DNA of 64,000 nt. Origin: Lotus japonicus. Taxonomy: Eukaryota > Streptophyta > Magnoliopsida > Fabales > Fabaceae. The notes beneath the pieces are model-generated. The model saw only the letters and a list, made by a program, of their open reading frames with translations. It searched no databases and had not been told where the DNA came from. Positions 23,700-35,800 of this stretch are shown in pieces (the stretch's first letter is position 1; every line of letters starts with the position of its first letter). The stretch spans positions 109,151,760 to 109,215,759 of the forward strand of contig NC_080041.1 of the NCBI RefSeq assembly GCF_012489685.1. The letters run 5' to 3'. Position numbers and translations under genes: made by a program.

Positions 23700-24303
23700 A
23701 CAGACAAGATTTACCACCCCAGAGGGAAGAGGTCATGTTGCCATCCTTATGACTGGTATGGGGAAGGGAATGATTTGGGTGAATGGTCGTAGCATTGGTC
23801 AACACTGGGTCAGCTTCCTCTCTCCTCTTGGACTACCTACTCATGCAGAGTAAGCCAATCACTCACTCACTATGATTTTTGGCCTTGAGGAGAGCAAGGA
23901 ACTCCAGAGAAGATTGAGATCATGAATGTTAATAGAGATACAGTGTGCAGTATCATTGAGGAGAGCGATCCCCCCAATGTCAATTCATGGGTGTCTTCCC
24001 ATGGACAGTTCCGTCCCAGAGTGAGCAATGTTGCAACACAAGCTTCCCTCAGCTGTGGAAGTGGCAAGAAGATTGTGGCGGTGGAGTTTGCAAGCTTTGG
24101 TAACCCTCCAGGTTCATGCGGAAAGTTGGTTTTGGGCGACTGTAATGCAGCTGCGCGCAACACAACAGATTGTTGAGCAGCAATGCTTGGGAAAAGGATC
24201 TTGCAATGTCGATTTGAACCGTGCAACCTTCATCAAGAATGGCAAGGATGCTTGTACTGGTTTAGTAAAGAAACTTGCTATCCAAGTCAAGTGCTCATAC
24301 TAG
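23700..24303 (+). pseudogene. Beta-galactosidase (GH35) 3' fragment with SUEL lectin domain, broken
   Basis: After an AG acceptor near 23703 the sequence reads FTTPEGRGHVAILMTGMGKG and MIWVNGRSIGQHWVSFLSPL, the C-terminal beta-sandwich region of plant GH35 enzymes. After a small deletion and frameshift near 23850-23895 it continues EIMNVNRDTVCSIIEESDPP. The rhamnose-binding SUEL-type lectin domain follows (ASLSCGSGKKIVAVEFASFG, CLGKGSCNVDLNRATF, LVKKLAIQVKCSY, stop). A frameshift near 24155 breaks this domain. The catalytic domain is absent and the YHIPRAF exon usually found between the two blocks is missing. Intact relatives release terminal beta-galactose from cell-wall polymers; this copy cannot. 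Confidence 0.85.
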
Positions 24304-25991
24304 AGTTGGTTGTTTGATTGATTGGCCTTGTTAAGTCCATAAACTCAAAATGTCATTGGGTTTTTTGTAAAGAATGATTTTGCTTTTGAATCAATGCTAC
24401 ATTTGAAAAGCTCATTTTTTCCCTCTACGTACACATACACGCATGGCAACAGAGGGTTCTACATATTGATGTTGTTTGGATCATACTTACTCTTCATGGA
24501 AAGAACTGAGTATGGAGAACTGAAAGAGCATGTTAACAAGGAAGAGAGTGAATTTCGCCAATTTTGATAATGGTAAGTTTCAGAAACTTCATTATTAATT
24601 TGATTAAAATATTAGAAAATGTTATCCTAATCATCTCAAATTCTCGATTAAATTCCATGTCAACAAATAAATAAAAAAACACCTTATAAAAAACCATTAA
24701 GTTATGGATGGAAAGTTAACGGTGGACAAAAAATGATTAATTTAAAAACTATGGTACTAAAATTGCAAAAATAAATTAAGGGGAGTAAAATTAACAAATT
24801 ATTAAATTAGGGATAAAAAGTGCAGTTAAGCATTTTTTTATTATTATATCTCAGTTGTTTTATTTCTTGTATTTTTTTTTACTGTATCCCGGTCGTTTTA
24901 TTTTTTTCCTTTTACATTGTAATGTAAGGAGTTATATCTTGGATAATATTTTTTTTTGGTTACATATCTTGGATAATATACTAAATAGCAATTACAATTT
25001 GATTAGTAATAAATTAGTAATAAATTTTGAAGTTATTTTTTTTGAAAGCAAAAATAGAATTGATATATGAGAAAATAGTCAAAATATACACCATTCTCAA
25101 GGGGATTAAAAATCAAAACAACCTAAAGAAGCCCTAAAAAGGGACCAAACCCAGTAAAAGGAAAACCAGCCCAGAAAAAAAAAATTAAGTGATATACCAA
25201 ATATGAGAATGTATTAAATTTTATAAAAAAAAATCATTCTTTATTTTTTTTTATAGTTTTATATAATAAAAATTAGATATTTCCATGTCTTTTTCACCTT
25301 TTGGCCATTACAAATGAATTACATCAAGCCATATGTAATTTTCTTAAAGAAAAGAATGCACAAAGAGAGAAGGTGATTGATTGGTTACCAGCTAAGGGGA
25401 TACCTTGGTTAAGAAAAAAAAGAAAGTGAAAAATAATGTTGTTATAAGAGATTGGAACGTGTTGATACGATTGTTGTGGAGAAACCATAATACCCAGTGA
25501 AGATACATATATAAGAGATGACCTCTTTAGTTGGTAATGATAGGCATAATAAGAGACAAGTTGTAAAGAGAGTTGAGTTTTGACTTAACCACTTATCTCT
25601 GCTTGAGTTATCGGAGCTAGTGTATTGCTCACTGTCGTTGTAGGTCGAGGTCCTGTTGTGTACTGAGGATCTCGCTTGTTGGGTCAAAGTTGACAAACTC
25701 TTGGGCCATGTATTAGGCCCATGAGGTCGGCCCGGAACAATAATCAACTTATATTTTATGGTCATTAACTCTATGTTTTGGAAAGGATAAAAGTTAGAAA
25801 CAAGGTGAGAGGAAAGAAAGAGAATAATTGTATTATTCATATGGTTTTAGATTTTTGATGTAAAAAGAAGAAATTAGATTTTTTTTCTCTAATTGTTTAG
25901 TTAAATAGAAAATGATGAGAGGAAATCAAATTTATTTTGAAATAAACAAGAACGAAAAAAAAAGTATTTTTAGATACTAATAGAGTTATAT
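24304..25991. other. AT-rich intergenic, no gene recognised
   Basis: The sequence is strongly AT-rich with homopolymer runs. The open frame on the minus strand at 25442-25840 has no recognised family and unremarkable composition. Nothing else was supported here. Confidence 0.5.
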
Positions 25992-26001
25992 AAATGAAAC
26001 C

Positions 26002-28376
26002 AGGGGTGGCAAATGGATGGATTGGATGGATATGGATATGGATTGTAGTGGATGGATCCAAATAATCCATTAGGATCCACTAAAACCCTAAAGTTGGCTA
26101 AAAACTCAAAAATCGGCCCATACTAAAAAATCGACCCTAGTCTCAAAAATTGGACCGTAAACTGAAAAAGCGGCCAAAAACCCTAAAGTCGGCTAAAAAC
26201 TCAAAAATCGGCCCTAAACTCAAAAATCGACCCTAGACTCAAAAATCAGTTCGTAAACTAAAAAATCGGCTCCAAACACTGAAGTCGGCTAAAAAATAAA
26301 AAAATCGACCCTAAACTCAAAAATCGACCCTAGACTAAAAAATTGGATCGTAAACTAAAAAATCGACCCTAAACCCTAAAATCGGTCCTTAAACTATAAA
26401 ATCGGCAAAAAACACAAAATTTGACACTAAACCCAAAAATCGGCCCCAAGTTAGGTTTTTCAGCCGATTTTCAGTTTTAGGGCCGATTTTAGGGTTTTCG
26501 GAAAATTTTAAGGTTCAAGTTGAGTTTAGTTTTGATTTTAGGGTTTATGGTTGATTTAAGGTTTTTCAGCCGATTTTAGGCTTTTCGGCCGATTTTAAGG
26601 TTTAGGTTGGGTTAAGTGTTGGTTTTGGGGTTTAGGTTGATTTTAGGTATTTTGGCCGATTTTAAGGTTCAAGTTGGGTTTAGTGTAGATTTTAGGGTTT
26701 TTTTTGGTCAATTTTAGGTTTTTCGACCGACTTTAGGGTTTTTGGCCGATTTTAAGGTTCAAGTTGGGTTTAGTGTCGATTTTAGGGTTTATGGTCGATT
26801 TTAGGTTTTTCGGCCGACTTTAGGGTTTTCAGCCGATTTTAAGGTTCAAGTTATGTTTAGTATCGATTTTAGGGTTTATGGTTGATTTTAGGTTTTTCGG
26901 CCGACTTTAGGGTTTTCAGCCGATTTTAGGGTTTTTGGCCGATTTTAAGGTTCAAGTTGGGTTTAGTGTCGATTTTAGGGTTTATGGTTGATTTTAGGTT
27001 TTTTCGGCCGACTTTAGGGTTTTCAACCGATTTTAAGGTTCAAGTTGGGTTTATTATCGATTTTAGTGTTTATGGTTGATTTTAGGGTTTTCGGCCGATT
27101 TTAAGGTTCTAGTTTAGTATAGTGTTAATTTTAGGGTTTATGGTTGATTTTAGGTTTTTCCGCCGATTTTAGGTTATTTAGTCGATTATAGGATTTTCGG
27201 CCGACCTTAGGGTTTTTGGCCGATTTTAAGGTTCAAGTTGGGTTTAGTACCGATTTTAGGGTTTATTGTCGATTTTAGATTTTTCGGCAGACTTTAGGGT
27301 TTTCAGCCGATTTTAAGGTTCAAGTTGAGTTTAGTATCAATTTTAGTGTTTATGGTTGATTTTAGGGTTTTCGGCCGATTTTAAGGTTCTAGTTGAGTAT
27401 AGTGTTAATTTTAGGGTTTATGGTTGATTTTAGGTTTTTCCGCCGATTTTAGGTTATTTAGTCGATTTTAGGTTTTTCGGCCGACTTTAGGGTTTTCAGC
27501 CGATTTTAAGGTTCAAGTTGTGTATAGTATCGATTTTAGGGTTTATGGGTGATTTTAGGTTTTTCGGTTGATTTTAGGTTTTTCGGCCAACTTTAGGGGT
27601 TTCAGCCGATTTTAGGGTTTTTGGCCGATTTTGAGGTTCAAGTTGGGTTTAGTGTCAATTTTAGGGTTTATGGTTGATTTTAGGTTTTTCGGCAGACTTT
27701 AGGGTTTTCAACCGATTTTAAGGTTCAAGTTGGGTTTAGTATCGATTTGAGTGTTTATGGTTGATTTTAGGGTTTTCGGCCGATTTTAAAGTTTTAGTTG
27801 AGTATAGTGTTAATTTTAGGGTTTATGGTTGATTTTAGGTTATTTAGTCGATTTTAGGTTTTTCGGCCGACCTTAGGGGTTTTGACCGATTTTAAGGTTC
27901 AAGTTGGGTTTAGTATCGATTTTAGGGTATATGGTCGATTTTAGATTTTTCGGTTGACTTTAGGGTTTTCGGCCGATTTTAAGGTTCTAGTTGAGTATAG
28001 TGTTAATTTTAGGGTTTATGGTTGATTTTAGGTTTTTCCGCAGATTTTAGGTTATTTAGTCGATTTTAGGTTTTTCGGCCAATTTTAGGATTTTAGACCG
28101 ATTTTAAGGTTTTGGGGTTAATTTAGGTTTTTTGGTCTATTTTTGTAATCCAATAGGATTTTATGTCAATCCATTAAAATATGTGAAATCCATTAGTGAT
28201 CCATCAAATTCTAATGTATGGATTAAATGGATTTGAATTTTAAATGAGTGGATTATGGATATCCAATGGATTTAAGTTGATGGATATAAATCATTTTTTT
28301 ATGTGGATGGATATGGATGGATTTTGTAATGGATGGATTGGATGAATATGGACTAATGGATTATTTTGCCACCCCT
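26002..28376. mobile_element. Fold-back element with hAT-like ends and TTTAGGG-rich internal minisatellite
   Basis: The ends are AGGGGTGGCAAA and its inverse TTTTGCCACCCCT. The flanks AAATGAAACC (25992-26001) and AAATGGAACC (28377-28386) match 9 of 10, giving a probable target duplication. Subterminal DNA is rich in ATGGAT words on both sides. The interior consists of two unequal inverted arms. About 26085-26445 carries AAAATCGGCCCTAAACTC-type units. About 26456-28135 carries the opposite strand in many copies (TTTTCGGCCGATTTTAAGGT, CAAGTTGGGTTTAGTGTCGA, TTTTAGGGTTTATGGTTGAT), with a composite period of roughly 100-110 bp. No transposase frame is present, so it must be mobilised in trans if at all. 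Confidence 0.8.
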
Positions 28377-28386
28377 AAATGGAACC

Positions 28387-29821
28387 ATTTGTCTCTTCAC
28401 TCTCATATTAGGAAAACAAAGAAAGAGAACACAATTTACCACATGATTGAAAACATATCAACTCAAGCAGAGTACAATAAAGTTTGGCGTCGTCACCTCC
28501 CTCCCTTCCCCCCTTGGAGTTTCGGGAGTCGGTTCCTCTCCTTTGGGGTCTTCCTACCAAATTCAGAAAAGTTTCGTCTCTTCTAATTTGTGGGGGCCGC
28601 CTTTATCTTTATCCCCATGTAGGATTTTAATTATTTTTGCTTTTTTCTTTAATTTGTTTTCTACTTATCCTCTTCATACTACCATCAGCTCCTCTATTCC
28701 TCCTCCTTCTTTCCCACCTCCTTCTTTCCCTCCCTGTTAACCATCACTATTACCAGCAAGGAGAGCTCCAACATGTGGCTATATGTGGGGATTAGAGAGT
28801 AGGTCTAGTAGCTTCAAGGAGTGTTGGTTGGCAATGGTGGTTGTTTTCTGTGCGATATATAACGACAGTTATTATGTATCGTGGCTATTTTCCATGTAGG
28901 TTAAAGATATGGCCTATAACACTCTTGGCTTGCTGTTTTGGTGCAATCTTCGAAGGTGGAACTGCCAACCCTTTCACTGTGTAAGGCTTCGCATGGCAAT
29001 GTTGTTGACATGCTTCTCCGAGAACCAAGACGTCAATGATGGTGGTGGAATCTATGCCAGAGCATTGGAGAAGGCATGCTGCTCTTGGGGTTTGCCGCTG
29101 TAATCTGGTGCGCTGGTAGTTATGGACTTTGGGACTGAGACTAAACCGGTTCAAACTGATTTTGGCCAGTTTTACCAACTTTAACCGGTTTTCATCAAGG
29201 CTGATTATAGAAGAGGACTGAACCGACCAAGGTTCTGGTCGGATCGGCCAATCTGGTCTGATTCTAACGACACCAGGGAATCAATAAGAGCTTCCAACAG
29301 TACTTAACATCAGGACTAAAGGAACATATAATGAGATCATAGAGCATATTATTTTAAATTATTCTTTGTCGATGTCATATTTTCTTACATAGTGCCAACA
29401 ATTTGACTTATAGACAGAATAATGAAAAATAAAACAAAAATCAAAATTTCAAGATTCCTATTTTATTTACACGTTCTAACAGCTTAAGTTAAAAAGAGCT
29501 CCGTGAATTCCCTTAACCCTTGAAAATGTGGCGACCGGATTCAACTATCATTTATGGAAAAAAAGAAAAGAAAGAAAGAAATAATGAGAGAAGAGCCTAC
29601 AACTTATCTAGAACATAGTTATATTCATATATCAGAACAGACCTTATGGACAAAAATGTCAGCTCACCAGAACTAAGCCACAACTTTCCATTGAGCACCG
29701 AATATGAGACCATTATTTGAGAAGCGAGGACAGTACACGCGACCAATAATTAACTGAGCCTCGAGCAAAGACCTTGATTCATCTATTACCATGCAGGGTT
29801 AGGTCGATCAGTTTAAGAAAC
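28387..29821. other. Intergenic and UPL3 3' flank
   Basis: No intact gene is recognised. A repeat-like palindromic stretch with AACCGGTT words lies at about 29140-29270. The last 200-300 bases before 29822 are probably the 3' UTR and downstream region of UPL3. The short frames at 28317-28740 and 28885-29178 show no recognised domain. Confidence 0.5.
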
Positions 29822-32800
29822 TCATGATAAATCAAAGGACCCCTGGCCTTCGCTGATTGCATAGAGTAGCTTCTTGTACATGATTTCCTGTTTTAAATAA
29901 CGGATTAAAGATTAGTACCAAAGGACAACTTAACGATTTTATGCCGCAATAACGTTATTTGCACATCACCTTTTTGGATAATAAAACAAGAGAAACTAAG
30001 AAAAACACCTTCCAACTCTTTTTATACCCCAAAGAAGGAGTAAGCAATGGGGTGAAAGCATTGTGCGCAAAAATCATTTCCCTTCATGCAATATTACAGT
30101 ACCTTGGTAGAGTAAGGAGGAAGCTTTAGGTAATTAGCACATGTCATCACACTGGGTAAGTCATCATCTGCTGATTCTGAAGGTCCATTTCCATTAGATG
30201 AAGTATTAACTGCAGTAGACGAAAGCTGCACCCAGACATGAAAAATGCCATGAATTAGTGTGCATCGATAACTATGCAAAAAGGAAAAACAAAACACAAG
30301 ATAAAAATATCAAGCTCAAAATCACACCAAGCTGTGCATAAGCTATAACAAAGATATCAAGTTATCCAAAAAAAATCCCAATACCTTCCTCACAATCGTT
30401 AATTTTGGATTAAGAACAGCCAGCCCACCAGGTGGCAGCCTAGGTGCACCAGTAACAAATTGACAGAAGGCACGCTGCTGCTCGGGTGTGAACTCTCCCA
30501 TAATTTCTAGTAACTGAAATTGGCACCAAACAGGACAAACATCAAATATAACTAGGCTGAATTTACAGTAATACACTATAGTGATTGTAATTAGGAAAAT
30601 AACCATACATTAACAATGGCAGGGCTCTTTGCCGTGTACCCATGGTCGAATTTTATATGATCAGCAAGTGTCTCTGCCTGCAGAGATATTTCAACAGAAA
30701 ATTTATGATTATGGTGGCTTGTTCTGAGATTGTTAATTATTGTCAAAAGCAATAATAAAATTGGGTCAAAATCACCTCCCACTGCTCTCTGCGGCCACAA
30801 AGCAAATTGTCCAGTTCTTGAGGAGTGAAAATTTGTAAAGATGAAATGTCAAAAACCTGCATTAACAGCACAAGTGTGCAAGTGACAGATGTTTAGTTTT
30901 GAACTCAATACAAATGATCCAATTTCTAACTTCTCCCAACAATAATATTCTCTTCATTTACACAAGAGAGTCTAGCAGAACCATCCTCATCCACTCACTT
31001 TCCAAATTATATCTTCAAAATGTCAAAATTTGATACCGAATAACAGAATATTGCAAACTCTTTTTCAAACAGGGAGGTAGGGTTGGAGGTTCGGAGCCAT
31101 CATAAGTAATACATTTTATAATATCCCAATTGAAATATTTAAGAATGAGATCAAGGCATAGATGTTTACTACGCCATTTAAGATATCACTAAATACCTAT
31201 TGACTTTTATTGAAACAGACCACCCCCTAAGAATCAAATACATGTAAACAAACTAGTCCATGTACCAGGTAAACTCAAAAGCTCTAATTCAAAACTCAGC
31301 AACTAAAGCAGAAGGATAACAGCTCTGTAATCAAATTATACCCCACAAGTATACTTTCACTGAAATTGTATAGGAGAGAAATGTTGCTGCTAGATACTCT
31401 CAGCTGGAAAAAAGTGGGGGTGTGTGAGAGTTGGGGGAGGCAATTTTTAAGAAAAGAAAAACTTCATCATCAAACATAGTGCAAGCTAAAATAAGACCAT
31501 CACACAACCTGGTTAAACCCTGCCCTAAATGCTTCTATTTGACGCACGATGCCAGTTTTGACAGTTGCATCAACCACCAAAGATATGTACTCCTCCAAAC
31601 TGTTGATATCAACCTGAGAATTTGACAGAAAGTTAAAACAGATTTCCACAACATGAAAACCAAAGCTATAGACTTGCTAAAGGTTTAATTGCATACAAAT
31701 TCATCTCCTGGTTTCAGGATATATTCAGGATAACCAGGAAGTGTAAAATCCAAATAGAGATCTTCAATTGGGGTGCCACGAAAAAGTAAGTTGGCCTTTG
31801 TATCAGTAAAGCTACCACCAATAGATTCTATATAATGATTCCGGTAAACAAGAGCATTCAACTCAAGCAAAGTCTTCCCAAGCTCAGCATCAACGTAAAG
31901 AATGTCATGCAAATCAAGATCCTGCAACAAAACAAAAGGTTAGATATATAGACTAGAATAAATTGGCCTTCAGATTAAACATGCATGTGAATATGGTTAA
32001 CTCAACAACATTATCATACTTGACCGAGAACAAGCTTGTAAAATGCAACTGACAATGGAAGATCCAATAGCCGTCCATCTTGAAGAGCTTTAGCCATAAC
32101 ACGGCCTAGCAGGCGAAAATACTCAACCACTTTTGAAAACTTGCTACTGTCTGATGTATCAGCATTTGCAGGCCAAGGCCGAGGAAACAACCCCAGAGGA
32201 GCTTGAACAAGTTCTCCATCTCCAGCCAAATTACGCCCTTCATTGATTTTCATTTTCTTCTCATCTCCATCAACTTCCATGTGATGTTTATCTGAAGAAT
32301 AAGATCTCCACATTTGCAGTCCAAGCTTTTGCAAGTCATGACTTAGAATTGTATAAAACTCAAGGGTAGGACCAAGGCCAGTGCCAACTTCACCAAAATA
32401 TTCTACCTCAAGTACAGCTTTCTGGCTAGAGTACATCTCCATAACTTTTGCAGCAGAATCCAAAACACGATTTCGTGAGACACGAACCTTTTGACGCTGT
32501 AATCTCCCAACTCTCATCTCTCTTTCAGTTGTTGATCCCAGACCATCAGCACCTTGCTGCTGCTGAAGTCGATAGAGGGCACGAGATAACCCAAAGGCAG
32601 TTGAGTAAAAATACTGCCGTCGAGTCTCAAAAGGAAACAAGAAAGGGCATGCTTTAGTCAACTGGTAACACCATAAGGGAAGACTCCCACTGCATAGGGC
32701 AAGGGCATCTTGTATTTGCCTTGCCAATTTTGGAGTAAGCTTGCTACTTGTGAATTCCTCTACAAGCACCCTAGCACCAGTTGTAACACCTAGCTCATCT

Positions 32801-35800
32801 AAATCCAAGATTTTTCCCTGAGCAAAGCTATCAGAAACCATTTGGGCCCTTAAACGAGGTGCAAGTTGGTTCAAACCCTCCAGCACACGCAGTAGTGCCA
32901 AAATATTGTAGGTAGGATTTGATTTGTCTAGATCACAGGGCAATTCTCCCTGCAATATACTGTCTAGTACTGATGTCTGATGCAACTTAGCTTCAGAACT
33001 GGATTTGGCAGACTTTGAAATGTTTGAATTTGATCCTCCAGTAAGGGCCCTGTCTGTCTGGTTTTCTGCTCTCTGATAAGTGATGGTGTAAATATCACCC
33101 CACAGACCACTTCCATCACTGGATATATGGTCACTTCCAGCAAACCTCTCATCATCATCTTCATCTAATACAAGCTGTCTTTGAACTGCCTGATATATAG
33201 TCAAATTTCTACTAAGCTGCTTCCCACCGGCACTAAAAAACAACTTTGGAGGGTCATTGGAACTGCCAAATACCAGACGCCCGTGCCGATCTCTGCCACC
33301 CCTGAAACCTCTGCCATTAGCATATCCAAGTCCAGCCATAGCAGCAGCAGCAAATGACATTGCACCCCTTGAGTTAGATGAATAGCCACTCCTAAAATCA
33401 GCAGAGTCAGATCCCCTAGCTGTACAAGCTTTGCTGCTAGAACCTGAGGCTGCATTAGTCTGGCTACTTCTTGTTGCCGAAGCAACAGTACTCTCCTCAA
33501 CTGAGTCACCCAATTTAACATCATGCACCCTGTCAGTGGAGCAAACAGGAAGAGAATCATCCCTCAGCACCTGCATAAGAGAATTAAAAAAAGCTGAGGT
33601 TGCATTATGGTGGTTATTCAAATCTAAACTGAGAAACAATAGTTGCATTTCAGTTTGATAAATTTCAACTGCAAGTATGGACACAACTGAGGTTGCATTA
33701 ATGATGATCAGAAAGTATTTATTAAAATATTTTTGAGAAGCAAAAATAGATTTCTGTTTGGTAAATCTCAATTGTGAGAATGGACGCAGTGAACTAAATG
33801 ACATTTTTAAATCTCGGCAACAACAACTAATGGTTGATAACCATGACTGTTAAAATCTATAATTACAATAGTAGCATTTACAAAACTAATGGTAAAATAT
33901 TTAAATAATGATAAGAATAAGATAGAACTGCAGTTAGTAGATATAATGACAAATTACAAAGACATACAGAAATTTGACAAATCGAAAGTCGCACTAGATG
34001 TGAAGAAGAGGAAATAGAAAGCTCAGAAATGCAAAGAACTTTACAAAACTAACTGTGTAAATGAGACGCTGATATAAGAATAACTATGGCAGTAAGATAA
34101 ATCTTAGCACAAAAAGAAGAAACGAACATCTTCATGGTCGTCATCATCATCATCAGAAATATCATCATCTTCGATCACCAAAGCCTCGTCAATCTCAACA
34201 GGAGGTATATCAAACTCTTCATCCTAGCACAAAAAAAGTGGAAAATAATGTCAAAGGATATGCCATGAACCAACTATCTAAAAAACTGAAGTGTGTTCAA
34301 AAGTTGGAAAAAAGAGAAAGCACATTCAATCAATCCATGTTCTGTTAGCTATTTTGCGTCGTAATTCGTGCAAATATACATTAGGAACGTTCTCAACAGC
34401 AAAACAAACAGCCTTAAGTGCATGTTTGGTCTCAAGTTGAACCCAACAGAACCCAAACAGAGGTCCAAGGTCTCTTTCACGTTTTGGGCATTAGGAGGCC
34501 TCGTACCGCGCAGTCTCAAATTTCAATCCACCGAATGTGGTTTTCAACTGAAAACCAAACATGCCCTAAACTGTTGGGTGAAGACACATGAATGATTTTA
34601 TATTATATTTTTAACACGTCCCCTCATGCAAGAGCCCAATGGGCTTGAAGCATGGACTAAGCACAAATCACCTACCTTGTGCAGAAATGCAACTTTTTAA
34701 TAGAATCACGGGGCCAACAAGGATTAAAACCTAGACTACTAGCTTAAAGAAGCTCCTATAGCAGGTTTTGAACCAACTATCTTAAAAACTTAAGTTGTTG
34801 GGTGAAGAAATACAAAGGTTATTTTATTATTTCTCTAAATGGATAGAAGAGGACCTAGCAATCCATGCCACCACTACTAATAAGATACAACAGGAGTAAC
34901 ATCAATTTAAAGCATTAACCAGTAAAAGCCCCCTATCAAATATATGCATCAACAAAAAAACTTAAATAAGGGCATAGGCTAAATTTTTCAGATAAAGGAT
35001 GTACACAAGTTATGTGACTATAACTAACAGAAATTTATAAAACTAAATGGCAGATGGAAACAATGAGCAGGGCATAGCAACAATAATATCTAGTAATAAT
35101 ATTTTCTGAAAAATCCTAACTGCAGAAACTCCCCTTCAGGTGGAAATATCCAGTACCCCTCCATTATCTTTCACATTGAAAGTTATTGCAAAGAAATGGA
35201 AATATCCACAAAAAGATCTTCCATTCCATCTACTGTTCTACTCCCTTCACAAGTGGTCGAAGTAAGCAAAAACCAACCCTCCCAAAAGAACATGAATGTT
35301 TTTAAATCTAAAATGCCACCTCACCAATAGTACTTTGGGCTTAAAGTATGCCCCCCTAAACAGGTTCACCCTATCTTGTCACAGAGGTTCTAGTTCCATG
35401 TTAAGAACCAACAACCCGAAAGCTCAAACTACTAGAGGACGACTCATGAATGGTTTTTAAATCTAGACAAGAGGAAGTAAGGAGCATAAGCATAAGCACG
35501 TGCAGAATCAATTAACAATTAAATATTTCAATGTTATAAACAAATATGGACTAAAACTATTTAATTATGACTCATTCCGAAAACACAGCAGCATACCTCA
35601 GAAGTTGAGTCACCATTTGCAGGTTTCATTTGATTATCTTGGTCATGAGCTGCTATGCGGCGTGCAGCATTCCTTGTTTGGGGCCCTCTTGTTTCCTCCT
35701 GTGCAGGCTTTAATACAGCTTTGCCCTTGCCTTTAGATGAGCTCATGCTTTTATCTTGAGATATTTCTTTTCTAGGTGCATCTCCTATGTTAACAGATGA

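Noticed and set aside
26456..28135. Interstitial telomere (TTTAGGG repeats)
   Set aside because: TTTAGGG occurs once per much longer unit and is not in direct tandem. The block sits inside a transposon with defined ends.
32448..33658. Plus-strand open frames opposite UPL3 exon 10
   Set aside because: They are antisense shadows of a strongly conserved HECT-ligase exon.
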